Shown one piece after another: positions 53,197 to 61,570 of a stretch of DNA of 64,000 nucleotides. This stretch comes from a virus. The position numbers and the translations under genes are program-made. The stretch spans positions 1 through 64,000 of IMG/VR virus record IMGVR_UViG_3300031962_000003. One strand, written 5' to 3'. Numbering within the stretch: the first letter of the stretch is position 1; every line of letters starts with the position of its first letter. The notes beneath the pieces were generated by a model, which worked only from the letters and a program-made list of their open reading frames with translations, was not told the origin of the DNA and made no database searches.

Positions 53197-55081
53197 CACC
53201 GCAGGCGATCCGTCGGATCCGAAGGATCCGGCCGTATCCACGGCCACGGAGACTCCCGGAAACGGCAAGACTGGGGACGTCCAGGCGGACGTCCGCCTGC
53301 GCGGCTCCGTCAAGGACGTCGCGGAGCGTCTCTCCGGCGGCCGCCAGGCCGAGCCACGGGAGCCGGAGGCGGACCGCGAGCAGAGCGAGGAGATCGCCCG
53401 GATCACGAAGCTGCTCGCTGACCCGAAGAACATGCTCACGGTCCAGCGGATCTACCCGACCCGCTGGGCCGGCCAGAAGGTCGACCACAAGGTCCCGGGC
53501 CGCTGGCAGTGCCCGCAGATCCTCGACCGTCTCTGCGAGGAGGTCTTCGACCGTTTCGGCGCGAAGACCTTCAAGGTCACGATCCATCCGAACGTTCCCA
53601 ACGGCGAACTGAAGATGATCGACGCCTTCACGATCGAGAACGACCAGGAGGACGAGCCGCTCTGGGAGGGACAGCGGATCGGCGCGCCGACCGCCGCCGG
53701 GACGCCGACCTACGACCCGCGGACCGGACTCGTGACCGGCACGACCGACCCGACCATGAAGCTCGACGACTCGCCGCTCGCGATCGCGAAGGCGGCGATC
53801 AAGCGGAAGGTCGAGATGGCGAAGGACAAGGCCGAGCTCCTCGAGGCCCAGCAGGCCCTCGCCCAGCTCGAGGAGATGGACGCCGCCACGAAGAAGAAGG
53901 CTGAGCAGCCGGCGTCTGAGGAGGTCCTGGAGCTCCGCCGGCAGCTGGCCGAGCGGGACCGGACCGAACGCGAGAAGTCGAAGGAGGACCGCTGGGAGAG
54001 CCGGATGGAGAAGCTCGAGAACCTGGTCCTCAAGCTCGTCGACAAGCCGGCGACCCCGCCGGCGCAGGACAACTCGCTCCTGACGGCGCTGATCACCTCC
54101 GCCGACAACAAGTTCAACGCGCTTATGACGGCGCTCGTGCCGGCCCTGACCGGCGGGAACCGAAAGGGCACCGACGAAGACGCTATGCTCGACAAGTTGT
54201 CGAAGTACAAGAGCCTCTTCGGGGAAAACAGCTCGAAGTCTGCAAAGCTCGAAGACATGATGTTCGAGCTGATGATGGACCGTATTTCTAGCGGCGACAG
54301 TCGCCGAGGCGGCGGCGAGATGTCCGACGAGGACACGATCCGCTTCGCCATCAAGGAGATGGTCCCGCTCGCGAAGACCTGGATCGAGAAGAAGTTCGAG
54401 ACCGACGGGACGACGAAGGGGATGACTCCTCAGGAGGCTGCGAAGGCCGTCCAGGAGGAAGCGATCAAGATGACGAAGGCGACCATCGAGAACTGGACGA
54501 AGCAAGGCTGGCTCTTCAAGCCGGGCGCGCCCGGGGCCGCCCCGGCCCTGCCGGGACCGGCGAAGCAGCCGGCTCTGCCCCCGCCGGCCACGAAGCCCGC
54601 CGCCCCGGCCGCCCGGGTCGCGACGGCCGACGGCGTCGTCAACGCGCCGACGGCACAGCAGCAGCCGCCGGCCCCCGTCCAGCCACAGCCCGCTTCGCCG
54701 TCCGCGAAGACCCAGGCACAGGAGGAGAGCATGGACGTCCCGCCCGGACCGACCGCCCGCGGCTACGACCGCCGCAAGGCCGTCGACTTCATCGTCAAGG
54801 TCGCGATCGAGGACATCGAGCGCGGCTGCCCGCCGGACACGTTCATCGTCGGCGACATCCTCGACCGCCTCGACGACGAGATCCTCGACCAGTTCCTGAA
54901 GGTCACGAACGGCCAGGAGCTCGAGGCCCTGCTCGCGCCGCACGCGACCCCTGAGCTCCTAGAGAAGATGAAGGTCATCGGGAACACTCCGGAGGCGAAG
55001 CAGTGGCTGACCAGAGTCCTTGTAACCGCGCAAGATACTTTCCGTCAGGAGTTAGAAGAGGAAAAATCAAAAGGAACTTAG
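53168..55081 (+). CDS. Large scaffold-like protein
   Basis: 637 residues. Disordered N-terminus, a compact domain (about 85-155: TVQRIYPTRWAGQKVDHKV, FDRFGAKTFKVTIHPNVP), long coiled coils (about 210-290), a helical domain (about 330-455), a Pro/Ala linker (455-545), and a C-terminal domain with DYIVK-like helices (AVDFIVKVAIEDIERGCPPD). No Walker motifs. The last 60 bases are AT-rich, like the HNH gene that follows, suggesting its tail was altered on insertion. A scaffold or DNA-organising role is possible. Confidence 0.6.
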   Translation: MSRNPRRPADTAGDPSDPKDPAVSTATETPGNGKTGDVQADVRLRGSVKDVAERLSGGRQAEPREPEADREQSEEIARITKLLADPKNMLTVQRIYPTRWAGQKVDHKVPGRWQCPQILDRLCEEVFDRFGAKTFKVTIHPNVPNGELKMIDAFTIENDQEDEPLWEGQRIGAPTAAGTPTYDPRTGLVTGTTDPTMKLDDSPLAIAKAAIKRKVEMAKDKAELLEAQQALAQLEEMDAATKKKAEQPASEEVLELRRQLAERDRTEREKSKEDRWESRMEKLENLVLKLVDKPATPPAQDNSLLTALITSADNKFNALMTALVPALTGGNRKGTDEDAMLDKLSKYKSLFGENSSKSAKLEDMMFELMMDRISSGDSRRGGGEMSDEDTIRFAIKEMVPLAKTWIEKKFETDGTTKGMTPQEAAKAVQEEAIKMTKATIENWTKQGWLFKPGAPGAAPALPGPAKQPALPPPATKPAAPAARVATADGVVNAPTAQQQPPAPVQPQPASPSAKTQAQEESMDVPPGPTARGYDRRKAVDFIVKVAIEDIERGCPPDTFIVGDILDRLDDEILDQFLKVTNGQELEALLAPHATPELLEKMKVIGNTPEAKQWLTRVLVTAQDTFRQELEEEKSKGT

Positions 55082-55083
55082 AA

Positions 55084-55728
55084 GTGATCGACCTCTCCGG
55101 AAAAGTGTTTGGACATTGGACTGTCGAAACCTTTTCTCACGTCTCTAACAAATCAAGGCGCTGGATCTGCGTGTGTTCCTGCGGAAAAATGAAGTTCGTC
55201 ATAGAATCGAATCTAGTTCTCGGAAGAACAAAGTCGTGCGGTTGTTTCCGTGATAAAGCCTCCTCTATCAGAAATCGTAGACACGGAGACTCGTGCGGAG
55301 GAAAAGTCACACCGGAATACCAGACGTGGCAGCACATGCTCACTCGTTGCAGGAGAAAGACGTCCCCCGACTACAAAAACTACGGAGGTCGTGGGATCAC
55401 AGTGTGTGACCGGTGGATGTCTTTTGAAAACTTTCTTTCGGACATGGGTCGTAGGCCTCCAGGAAAAACTCTCGAGAGACAAAATAATGAACTAGGTTAC
55501 GGCCCGGACAACTGTGTATGGGCGACCCGTGCCGAGCAGAGTAGGAATAAACGAAGCAGCAGAATTCTAGAGTTCCGTGGGGACAGAAAGACGATCACCG
55601 AGTGGTCGAGAACTCTCGGGGTACACCAAGGAACTCTCTCTGCCAGACTTAATCGTTACGGATGGTCCGTTGAACGCGCTCTATCAGAGCCTATAAACGG
55701 GACATCCAAACCATCACTCGCTCAGTAA
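55084..55728 (+). CDS. HNH-type homing endonuclease
   Basis: 214 residues from GTG. An N-terminal zinc part (ICVCSCGKMKF, KSCGCFRD), then TPEYQTWQHMLTRCRRKTSP, NYGGRGITVCDRWMSFENFL, DMGRRPPGKTLERQNNELGY and NCVWATRAEQSRNKR: the same family as the 8148 gene. AT-rich compared with flanking genes. Free-standing and inserted after the scaffold-like gene. Confidence 0.9.
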   Translation: MIDLSGKVFGHWTVETFSHVSNKSRRWICVCSCGKMKFVIESNLVLGRTKSCGCFRDKASSIRNRRHGDSCGGKVTPEYQTWQHMLTRCRRKTSPDYKNYGGRGITVCDRWMSFENFLSDMGRRPPGKTLERQNNELGYGPDNCVWATRAEQSRNKRSSRILEFRGDRKTITEWSRTLGVHQGTLSARLNRYGWSVERALSEPINGTSKPSLAQ

Positions 55729-55733
55729 CACCT

Positions 55734-56027
55734 ATGAGTGTCGAAGGACAGGAGCAACCTCCTCCGGAGAAGTTTCTCGCGTTCATGCATGTCTTCGAGC
55801 AGTACCTCGGACAGACCGCACGGTTCGCCGAGATCAGCGAGAAACTCTTCGTCGCGATCACGCACCCGAAGGACGGTCTGATCGCGACGCTCGACGACGT
55901 TACCGAGTCGATGGATCACGCCGCCGCGGAGTGGCGGGCGCTCCGGGAGGATCTCCGGACGGCGGCCCGCCAGCGCGGGCTCGAGTACATCTTCGACACG
56001 CTCAAGCCGATGACTCGGCGACGCTGA
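55734..56027 (+). CDS. Small helical protein
   Basis: 97 residues, helical (FLAFMHVFEQYLGQTARFAE, TLDDVTESMDHAAAEWRALR). No motif. Function unknown. Confidence 0.55.
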   Translation: MSVEGQEQPPPEKFLAFMHVFEQYLGQTARFAEISEKLFVAITHPKDGLIATLDDVTESMDHAAAEWRALREDLRTAARQRGLEYIFDTLKPMTRRR

Positions 56028-56048
56028 AAACTATTTCACCGAAAGCGC

Positions 56049-56077
56049 TTGACAGTGTTCGGGCAAGGGCATACGAT
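56049..56077 (+). promoter_or_regulatory. Sigma-70 promoter for the capsid module
   Basis: TTGACA (56049-56054), 17 bases, TACGAT (56072-56077), about 80 bases before the Com-like gene. The closest plus-strand consensus promoter upstream of the capsid genes. Confidence 0.7.
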
Positions 56078-56121
56078 TCATTCTGTAACGAGCTGTCACG
56101 CTCATAGACCTCGGGCCGCCG

Positions 56122-56138
56122 CGCCCACGCCGTCCTCG
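56122..56138 (+). repeat. Leader repeat, copy 1
   Basis: CGCCCACGCCGTCCTCG, 19 bases before the Com-like gene start. One mismatch to the copy at 56368-56384. Confidence 0.55.
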
Positions 56139-56156
56139 AACAGGACTGAAACGGTC

Positions 56157-56348
56157 ATGTCGGAAACGAAGAGGTCAGACGACCGAGGCGTGGCAGAACA
56201 AGAGGCACGGTGTCCGAAGTGTGGTTACTTCATCTGCGAACGGATCTTCGGACATGGCGAATCCGGCCTCAAATTCATCTGCAAGCGCTGCAAGGCGCGC
56301 CTCCTCGTCAAGATCTCTGAGTCCTCCCTGACGGTAGGGCAGATCTAG
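56157..56348 (+). CDS. Com-like zinc-ribbon protein
   Basis: 63 residues from ATG. CPKCGYFICERIFGHGES then FICKRCKARLLVKISESS has the spacing of Mu Com, a small zinc protein that binds mRNA to allow translation of a downstream gene. Here it is followed after 50 bases by the transglutaminase-like gene, so a similar translational role is possible. Confidence 0.7.
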   Translation: MSETKRSDDRGVAEQEARCPKCGYFICERIFGHGESGLKFICKRCKARLLVKISESSLTVGQI

Positions 56349-56367
56349 CGGGCCCGCACGGCCCCGA

Positions 56368-56384
56368 CGCCCACGCGGTCCTCG
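56368..56384 (+). repeat. Leader repeat, copy 2
   Basis: CGCCCACGCGGTCCTCG, 16 bases before the GTG of the transglutaminase-like gene, matching the copy before the Com-like gene. Confidence 0.55.
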
Positions 56385-56399
56385 CATCGAGGGTCTGCC

Positions 56400-58034
56400 G
56401 TGGCAGAAACGACGACGGTCGAGCCGCTCTCCCGCGGAGTCGACGGCACCGCGAGCACCATCGCCCACATGCACAAGCTTGTCGCGCTCGGCAAGCTCGA
56501 CCCGACGATCCAGAAGATGGCGACCTGGATCCGCCTCTCGGTTCCTCAGGACTACCGGGGCTCGACGAAGCAGACGCTCGCCGCCGTCTTCGACTTCGTC
56601 CGGAAGCACGGGATCTTCCAGCGCGACCCATTTCAGATCGAGAAGATCGAGCACCCGATCGAGGCAATGCGGCCGGTCATACAGGCCCGCCTGGCCGGAA
56701 AATACAAGGGCCCCGGCCTCTTCATCGGCGACTGCGACACGCTGGCCGGCGTCTTCCTCGCTTCGCTCGCCGGCGTGCTCGGATTTCACTACGCTTTCGA
56801 GACCGCGAAGACCGACGCCCAGCGGCCCGACGAGTTCTCGCACGTCTGGGACGCCTTCTGGGTCGACGGCGAGTGGTGGCCGCTCGACCCGTCGACGCCG
56901 GGGACCGTCCCGGGCTGGCGGCCGCCGGTCGCGCCGGAGAACTTCCGCCGCTGGCAGGAGGAGCCGATCGAGTCGACGCTCAAGGGGATCGTCCCCGGCC
57001 TCGGAGACGGCCACGAGAATCCTCCGGTCCACGGCGCGTACCAGCGCCCGGACGACCGCGACTACGTTCCGTACGAGTACTACGGCTACGGGATCACGAA
57101 GGGCTGGGAGGGCGACCAGGTCATTCCGCCGATCGACGGCGGGAGCTACGAGAACCTGGTCCCGAACGGCCCGCAGGAGAACGCCCCGGACGTCGAGGCG
57201 AACTCGAAGCTCCTGAACAAGGCGCTCCCGGAGAGCCCGACCCGTCGTTTCGGCGACTACGCGGACATCGTCTACCCGAGGCCGAACTACCAGGACAAGA
57301 AGCCGTACATCTACACGAAGGAACTCCACTATCCGCCCGGTTCCATGTGGAACCAGGACCGGACCCAGATCCTGTACTCGCCGCTCCGGGACTACTACAG
57401 CATCAAGTACCCGACGGAGCCGGCACCTCGAGAGGAGCATGTCGCCATGGCACAGCCGCTGACGATCCTGCGTGGCAACGCGATCATGATGGAGCCGACG
57501 CCGGTCGCGGCCGGGGCCGGAGACGACACCGCCGACCTGTCGACGGCGGTCTTCAACCTCGACACGACCCCGAGCTCGCAGCCGGCGGTCTCCGACGAGG
57601 AGGCCGTCACCAACGCGCAGATCGCCGCGAGCGCGAAGCCCGGCGCGCCGCCGGCCTCGCCGCTCGTGGTCGCGGCGGCGGCCCAACAGAAGCCGGCCGC
57701 AGCAAGCACGGCGGGCGCGAACGTCTGGGACGCGATCACGAGCGTCGTGAAGGGTGTCGCCCCGGCGTTCGCAGCCGGTGGGATTCTCTCGAAGTTCGGG
57801 GGCGCGTACAACTCCGCGCTCGGGAAGCTCGGGATCAAGCCGCCGTCCGCACCCACCCCCTGGTACCTCTCTCCCGGGATGCTGCTCGGCGCTGCGATCG
57901 TCGTCAGCGGCGGAATCTACATGATGACTCGGAAAGGCACCTCCGGTGCTCGGCGTGGGACGACCCGCCGGTACCGCCGGAACGTCGGCGGTCGGATACA
58001 GGTCCGCCGGAGGAACGTCGCCTACGCGGCCTAG
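56400..58034 (+). CDS. Transglutaminase-fold membrane protein
   Basis: 544 residues from GTG. GDCDTLAGVFLASLAGVLGF (Cys), DEFSHVWDAFWVDGEWWPLD (His) and LDPS (Asp) give the transglutaminase/cysteine-peptidase triad at about residues 103-160. A long Pro/Tyr-rich region (about 190-345) follows, then an Ala/Pro linker, two hydrophobic segments (about 435-460, 490-512) and a basic tail (RRYRRN, RRRNVAYAA). Likely cross-links or processes virion proteins, membrane-held. Family match is good, role inferred. Confidence 0.75.
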   Translation: MAETTTVEPLSRGVDGTASTIAHMHKLVALGKLDPTIQKMATWIRLSVPQDYRGSTKQTLAAVFDFVRKHGIFQRDPFQIEKIEHPIEAMRPVIQARLAGKYKGPGLFIGDCDTLAGVFLASLAGVLGFHYAFETAKTDAQRPDEFSHVWDAFWVDGEWWPLDPSTPGTVPGWRPPVAPENFRRWQEEPIESTLKGIVPGLGDGHENPPVHGAYQRPDDRDYVPYEYYGYGITKGWEGDQVIPPIDGGSYENLVPNGPQENAPDVEANSKLLNKALPESPTRRFGDYADIVYPRPNYQDKKPYIYTKELHYPPGSMWNQDRTQILYSPLRDYYSIKYPTEPAPREEHVAMAQPLTILRGNAIMMEPTPVAAGAGDDTADLSTAVFNLDTTPSSQPAVSDEEAVTNAQIAASAKPGAPPASPLVVAAAAQQKPAAASTAGANVWDAITSVVKGVAPAFAAGGILSKFGGAYNSALGKLGIKPPSAPTPWYLSPGMLLGAAIVVSGGIYMMTRKGTSGARRGTTRRYRRNVGGRIQVRRRNVAYAA

Positions 58035-58040
58035 AGGAAA

Positions 58041-58382
58041 ATGATCATCAGGCGAAGAGGTCTCGGCGACGACACGACGGGCTCGAACCCGATCGGGGAT
58101 GTCTTCTCGTCCCTAATCTCGCCGGTCTCGAGCTCCGTGGCGACGGCGATGACCCCGCAGCTGAAGTCCATGGTCACGGCGGCGACGCCGGCCCTCAAGG
58201 ACATGTTCATCACGGACGTCCTCCCGAAGTTCTCGGTCGCCTTTGTGCTCGCGATGGTCGCAGGCGCGGTCTCCGCCGCGGCAGTCGGTTCGTGGTTCGC
58301 GACGCGCGGTGAAGGTCGCCGGCGCGTCTACGCGAACCAGCCGTTCGTCGGAGTCCGCCGTCGTTCCCGGAGGGCCGCATGA
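58041..58382 (+). CDS. Small membrane protein with basic tail
   Basis: 113 residues. Basic start (RRRG), an amphipathic middle, a membrane helix (about 65-86, VAFVLAMVAGAVSAAAVGSW), and RRRVYANQPFVGVRRRSRRA at the end. The ANQP plus Arg runs resemble the Asn-Pro tails next door. A minor virion membrane protein by analogy. Confidence 0.65.
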   Translation: MIIRRRGLGDDTTGSNPIGDVFSSLISPVSSSVATAMTPQLKSMVTAATPALKDMFITDVLPKFSVAFVLAMVAGAVSAAAVGSWFATRGEGRRRVYANQPFVGVRRRSRRAA

Positions 58383-60205
58383 GGCTACGTAAGGGATCCC
58401 CCGAGGCGCGGGCCCACATGGCCAGGCTTCGCTCGATGGTCGGTCAGAAGGCCGGCTCGTCGAGGACGTCGACGAATCCGCCCCGGACGCGTGCCGGCGC
58501 GGAGCGAGCTCTCGACAAGCAGATCGAGGCGTCCTACTACCGGCACGCGCAGGGCGTCCAGGTCTCCGTCATGGACATCCCGAAGATCTTTCGGGACATC
58601 AAGCTCGAACTCGCCGGCGGCGTCGACATCGACACCGCCACGCGGACCGTGGTCAGCCACTACCGGAAGGGCGGCGAGCCGGTCCAGAGTCCGCCGTCCT
58701 TCATCGTCATCGAGTCCAACACCGGCTCCGTCGTCTACACGAAGAAGGCGACGGGCATGGGGAACGAGGCGATCGCCGCCTGCGTCGCGAAGGCGCGGCA
58801 GCTCGCCGCGCGGACCGGGAATTCGTACATCGTCTTCCTCGACATCCGCGGGTACAAGGTCGGTCATCAGCTGCACGTCGGGATGATCCGCACGCTTGGG
58901 ATCACCGAGGAGATTCACCCGACACGCTGCAACCCAGGCGTCTGCAGCAACCCGCGTCACCGGCACGGCCGCCGGAACCCGCTGACCGTCGCCGAGAGTC
59001 GCGAGATCGCAGAACAGGCCACCCGTGACGCGAAGATGGGTGTGCTGGCTAAGAAGCCGGGCATCCGAGGCTTCCACCTCGGCCGGTCGGACGGCATGGT
59101 TGACGTCGTGAGGAAGTACGGCCCGGATTTCGTCCGGCCGAACCCGCTTCTCCAGACCGTCATGCTCGCGGCGAATCCCGGGACGAGTCGGGCCGCGCGT
59201 GTCTTCATGTCCACGAAGATCAAGAAGCTCGTCGGTGAGGGCTACCCGCAGAAACAGGCTGTCGCGATCGCGTACAGCATGGCCCGGAAGCGCGGCATGA
59301 AGGTGAACCCGCTCACGCGCGCCGAGGCCGCTGACACGCTGCGCTCAGCGCGTCGGGACCTCAAGGACATGAAGAGCGAGGCGACGCACCACGGCCGGAG
59401 TTTCCTGGCCGGCCGGGCAGTCGGCAAGGCCTGGGCCGCGAAGATCCACGGACCGGACCGCGAGGAGCACCCGGGCGCAGAGACCGTCTTCCGGAGAGGT
59501 TACCGGGCCGGTCTCTCGCTCAAGAACCCGCCGCTCGCGTCGGTCTGGGACCGGCTCACGCACGGCCAGCGCCAGGAGCTCCTCGAGATCGCCGGCGTCG
59601 TCCGGGACTCCGCCGAGACGCTCTGCTTCTACTCCTGGAACTCGCTCCGGCCGAACGTGAAGGGGCTCCTCGAGCGCGGCTGGGAGGACTCGTCGCGCCG
59701 GCGGACCGGCGGGACGACCCGGATCCGCCAGGTCCCGGTCGTTGTCAACGTCTCGTCGACCCGCGCCTCGCGCCGCGGGCTAGTCCTCGCGAACAACCCG
59801 CCGACCAGGATCCCCTGGCGGAAGGGCCAGAAGATTCCGGTCGAGCAGGCCCGCGCCTGGGTTCGGTCGACAAGGAACCGGGAGCTGATCCGGGAGTTCG
59901 AGGCTGGCCTGAAGCTCCAGACCGAGGCGAACAAGCATCCGGAGTACGTCGAGTGGATGGTCCTGCCGATGGGCTCGAAGAACCGGATCGACTCCGTCAC
60001 GTCGCTCGTCCAGTACGGGACGACCGACGAGACGATCTACAAGCCGCCGCGCGGCTCGAAGAAGGGGGACGTCCTGTACCGGCACAAATGGGGAGAGGGT
60101 AGCGGCCGACGTCGCGCCGTCCCGCTCCTCGCGACCGCGACCGGACGCGCGCTGATCATGCCCCTCGGGACCGGGCAGAAGGCACGGGACTGGCTGAGAG
60201 GTTAG
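58379..60205 (+). CDS. Multi-domain protein with repeated Asn-Pro motifs
   Basis: 608 residues. Asn-Pro motifs occur at each domain border: TNPPRTR, CNPGVCSNPRH, RRNPLTVAE, VRPNPLLQ, AANPGTS, KVNPLTRAE, LKNPPLA, ANNPPTR. LVGEGYPQKQAVAIAYSMAR is a DUF6496-like helix. RRDLKDMKSEATHHGRSFLA and later domains are separate folds. It looks like several small proteins joined in one chain, possibly cut at the Asn-Pro sites. Confidence 0.6.
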   Translation: MRLRKGSPEARAHMARLRSMVGQKAGSSRTSTNPPRTRAGAERALDKQIEASYYRHAQGVQVSVMDIPKIFRDIKLELAGGVDIDTATRTVVSHYRKGGEPVQSPPSFIVIESNTGSVVYTKKATGMGNEAIAACVAKARQLAARTGNSYIVFLDIRGYKVGHQLHVGMIRTLGITEEIHPTRCNPGVCSNPRHRHGRRNPLTVAESREIAEQATRDAKMGVLAKKPGIRGFHLGRSDGMVDVVRKYGPDFVRPNPLLQTVMLAANPGTSRAARVFMSTKIKKLVGEGYPQKQAVAIAYSMARKRGMKVNPLTRAEAADTLRSARRDLKDMKSEATHHGRSFLAGRAVGKAWAAKIHGPDREEHPGAETVFRRGYRAGLSLKNPPLASVWDRLTHGQRQELLEIAGVVRDSAETLCFYSWNSLRPNVKGLLERGWEDSSRRRTGGTTRIRQVPVVVNVSSTRASRRGLVLANNPPTRIPWRKGQKIPVEQARAWVRSTRNRELIREFEAGLKLQTEANKHPEYVEWMVLPMGSKNRIDSVTSLVQYGTTDETIYKPPRGSKKGDVLYRHKWGEGSGRRRAVPLLATATGRALIMPLGTGQKARDWLRG

Positions 60206-60212
60206 GTGACAC

Positions 60213-61370
60213 ATGATCGGAGCGCTCGTATTCGCAAACCCTGGGAATCCGCCGCGGCGTGTAACCGCGGCTCGGCATAGACCGCCCGCGAGGGCGAGGA
60301 GGACACACATGGCTCGCATGAAGGTGCGGCGGCGCAGACGGGCCGCCAACCCCCGCGGCTTCATCAAGTACCGCGGGCGGCTCATCGCGTCGGCTCCCTA
60401 CTTCAGTTCGGGACGCGTCGTCCCGAAGCGCCGGAAGCGTTCCGGCTCGCGTCGTCGTCGTACCAGCTCCCGTCGCCGTCGGGTGATGGCGAATCCGCTG
60501 TTCCGCTCCCGTCGGAGCGGTCGGTACAAGAGCCGGGCTCCCGGCCGCCGGCTGCACCACTACCGGCGCGGCCAGGGCTGGCACCTGGCGAACAACCCGC
60601 CGCGCCGGCGTAGTCGCCGGTACTCGGCGAATCCCCGTCACTACTCCCGCCGTCGGTACAGGTCGAATCCCGGCCGGCGTCGGGTCAGCCTTCTGTCGAA
60701 CCCGATGGGGGCGATCGAATCGCTCGTCCGTGAGGCGTTCTCCGGCGACACGATCGAGACGGCTTTCCACACGGGCCTGGGCTTCGGTGGAGCTCTCGCC
60801 GGCATGAAGGCGCTCACCGCGTGCTTCCCCGCGCTGAACACCCAGTGGGCCAGGACCCCGGCGGTCCTCGGGGCCGGCCTGGCCGGCAGCCTGCTGCTCG
60901 GGATGCTCGGCGGAAAGTCCATGGGCGTCCGGGCGGTCACCGGCACGGTCCTCGCCACGCTGTGGCAGGGCGTGTCCGAGGTCGTCAAGGGCACCGCGGC
61001 GGCTCAGTGGATCCCGACGCTCGGCGAGGGCCCGGAGGCCGAGGCCTTCCGGAAGGCGATCGAGCGCGAGGTCCTCAAGGAGCTCCAGGGCGGCGGCGGA
61101 CCCCAGTCGACCGAGGAGGGGATGTCCTACTACCTCCAGCCGGCCGGCGTGTCCGAGGCGTACCTGAAGCCCGCGGGCAGCGCGGCGTACCTGCAGCCCG
61201 CCGGTTCGTCGGCGTACCTGACGATGAACGAGTCCGAGGCGGCTCAGCGTGGCATGGGCCACGGCGGGATGTCCGCCTACCTGACCTCGAGTGAGGCCAC
61301 GGCCGCTCGCGCCGGCATGGGCGACGCGGATGCGGAGTTCGGAGGCCGGGACCTCCCGGAGCGCTTCTAA
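60213..61370 (+). CDS. Arg-rich membrane protein with Asn-Pro motifs
   Basis: 385 residues. Residues 1-165 are extremely Arg-rich with FANPGNPPRR, AANPRGF, MANPLF, LANNPPRRR, SANPRH and RSNPGRRR. LLSNPMGAIESLVREAFSGD starts a folded part with a Gly-rich hydrophobic stretch (about 195-245). The C-terminus has YLQPAG, YLKPAG and YLQPAG repeats. Arg-rich tails on a membrane protein could bind packaged DNA beneath a lipid layer. Confidence 0.65.
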   Translation: MIGALVFANPGNPPRRVTAARHRPPARARRTHMARMKVRRRRRAANPRGFIKYRGRLIASAPYFSSGRVVPKRRKRSGSRRRRTSSRRRRVMANPLFRSRRSGRYKSRAPGRRLHHYRRGQGWHLANNPPRRRSRRYSANPRHYSRRRYRSNPGRRRVSLLSNPMGAIESLVREAFSGDTIETAFHTGLGFGGALAGMKALTACFPALNTQWARTPAVLGAGLAGSLLLGMLGGKSMGVRAVTGTVLATLWQGVSEVVKGTAAAQWIPTLGEGPEAEAFRKAIEREVLKELQGGGGPQSTEEGMSYYLQPAGVSEAYLKPAGSAAYLQPAGSSAYLTMNESEAAQRGMGHGGMSAYLTSSEATAARAGMGDADAEFGGRDLPERF

Positions 61371-61570
61371 ACGAAGGCTATCGACTCCTTCTGGTCGGAG
61401 GTCTGGGTCTTCCAGGGCCCAGACCTCCCTGACCGGGGTTCCCGAGTGGAGCGCCGATCAGGGAACAGGGTCTTGTGGTTGCCGTCCCTGTCCCGCGGAC
61501 GTATGGCGAGAGCCTCGCGGTATGTCACCGCCGTCCGGAAAACGGCACGAGTTCTCGAAAGGAACTGACC
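61371..61570. other. Leader of the split capsid gene
   Basis: 200 bases with the 11-bp hairpin at 61397-61428, several shorter inverted repeats and no credible frame. AAAGGAACTGACC before the ATG at 61571 is a good ribosome site. Confidence 0.5.
61397..61428. terminator. 11-bp hairpin, possible terminator
   Basis: GGAGGTCTGGG / CCCAGACCTCC with a 10-base loop, 27 bases past the Arg-rich gene. No T-run follows, so partial. Confidence 0.5.

Noticed and set aside
53135-54943. A 602-codon minus-strand frame opposite the scaffold-like gene
   Set aside because: Low-complexity shadow; codon position bias favours the plus strand.
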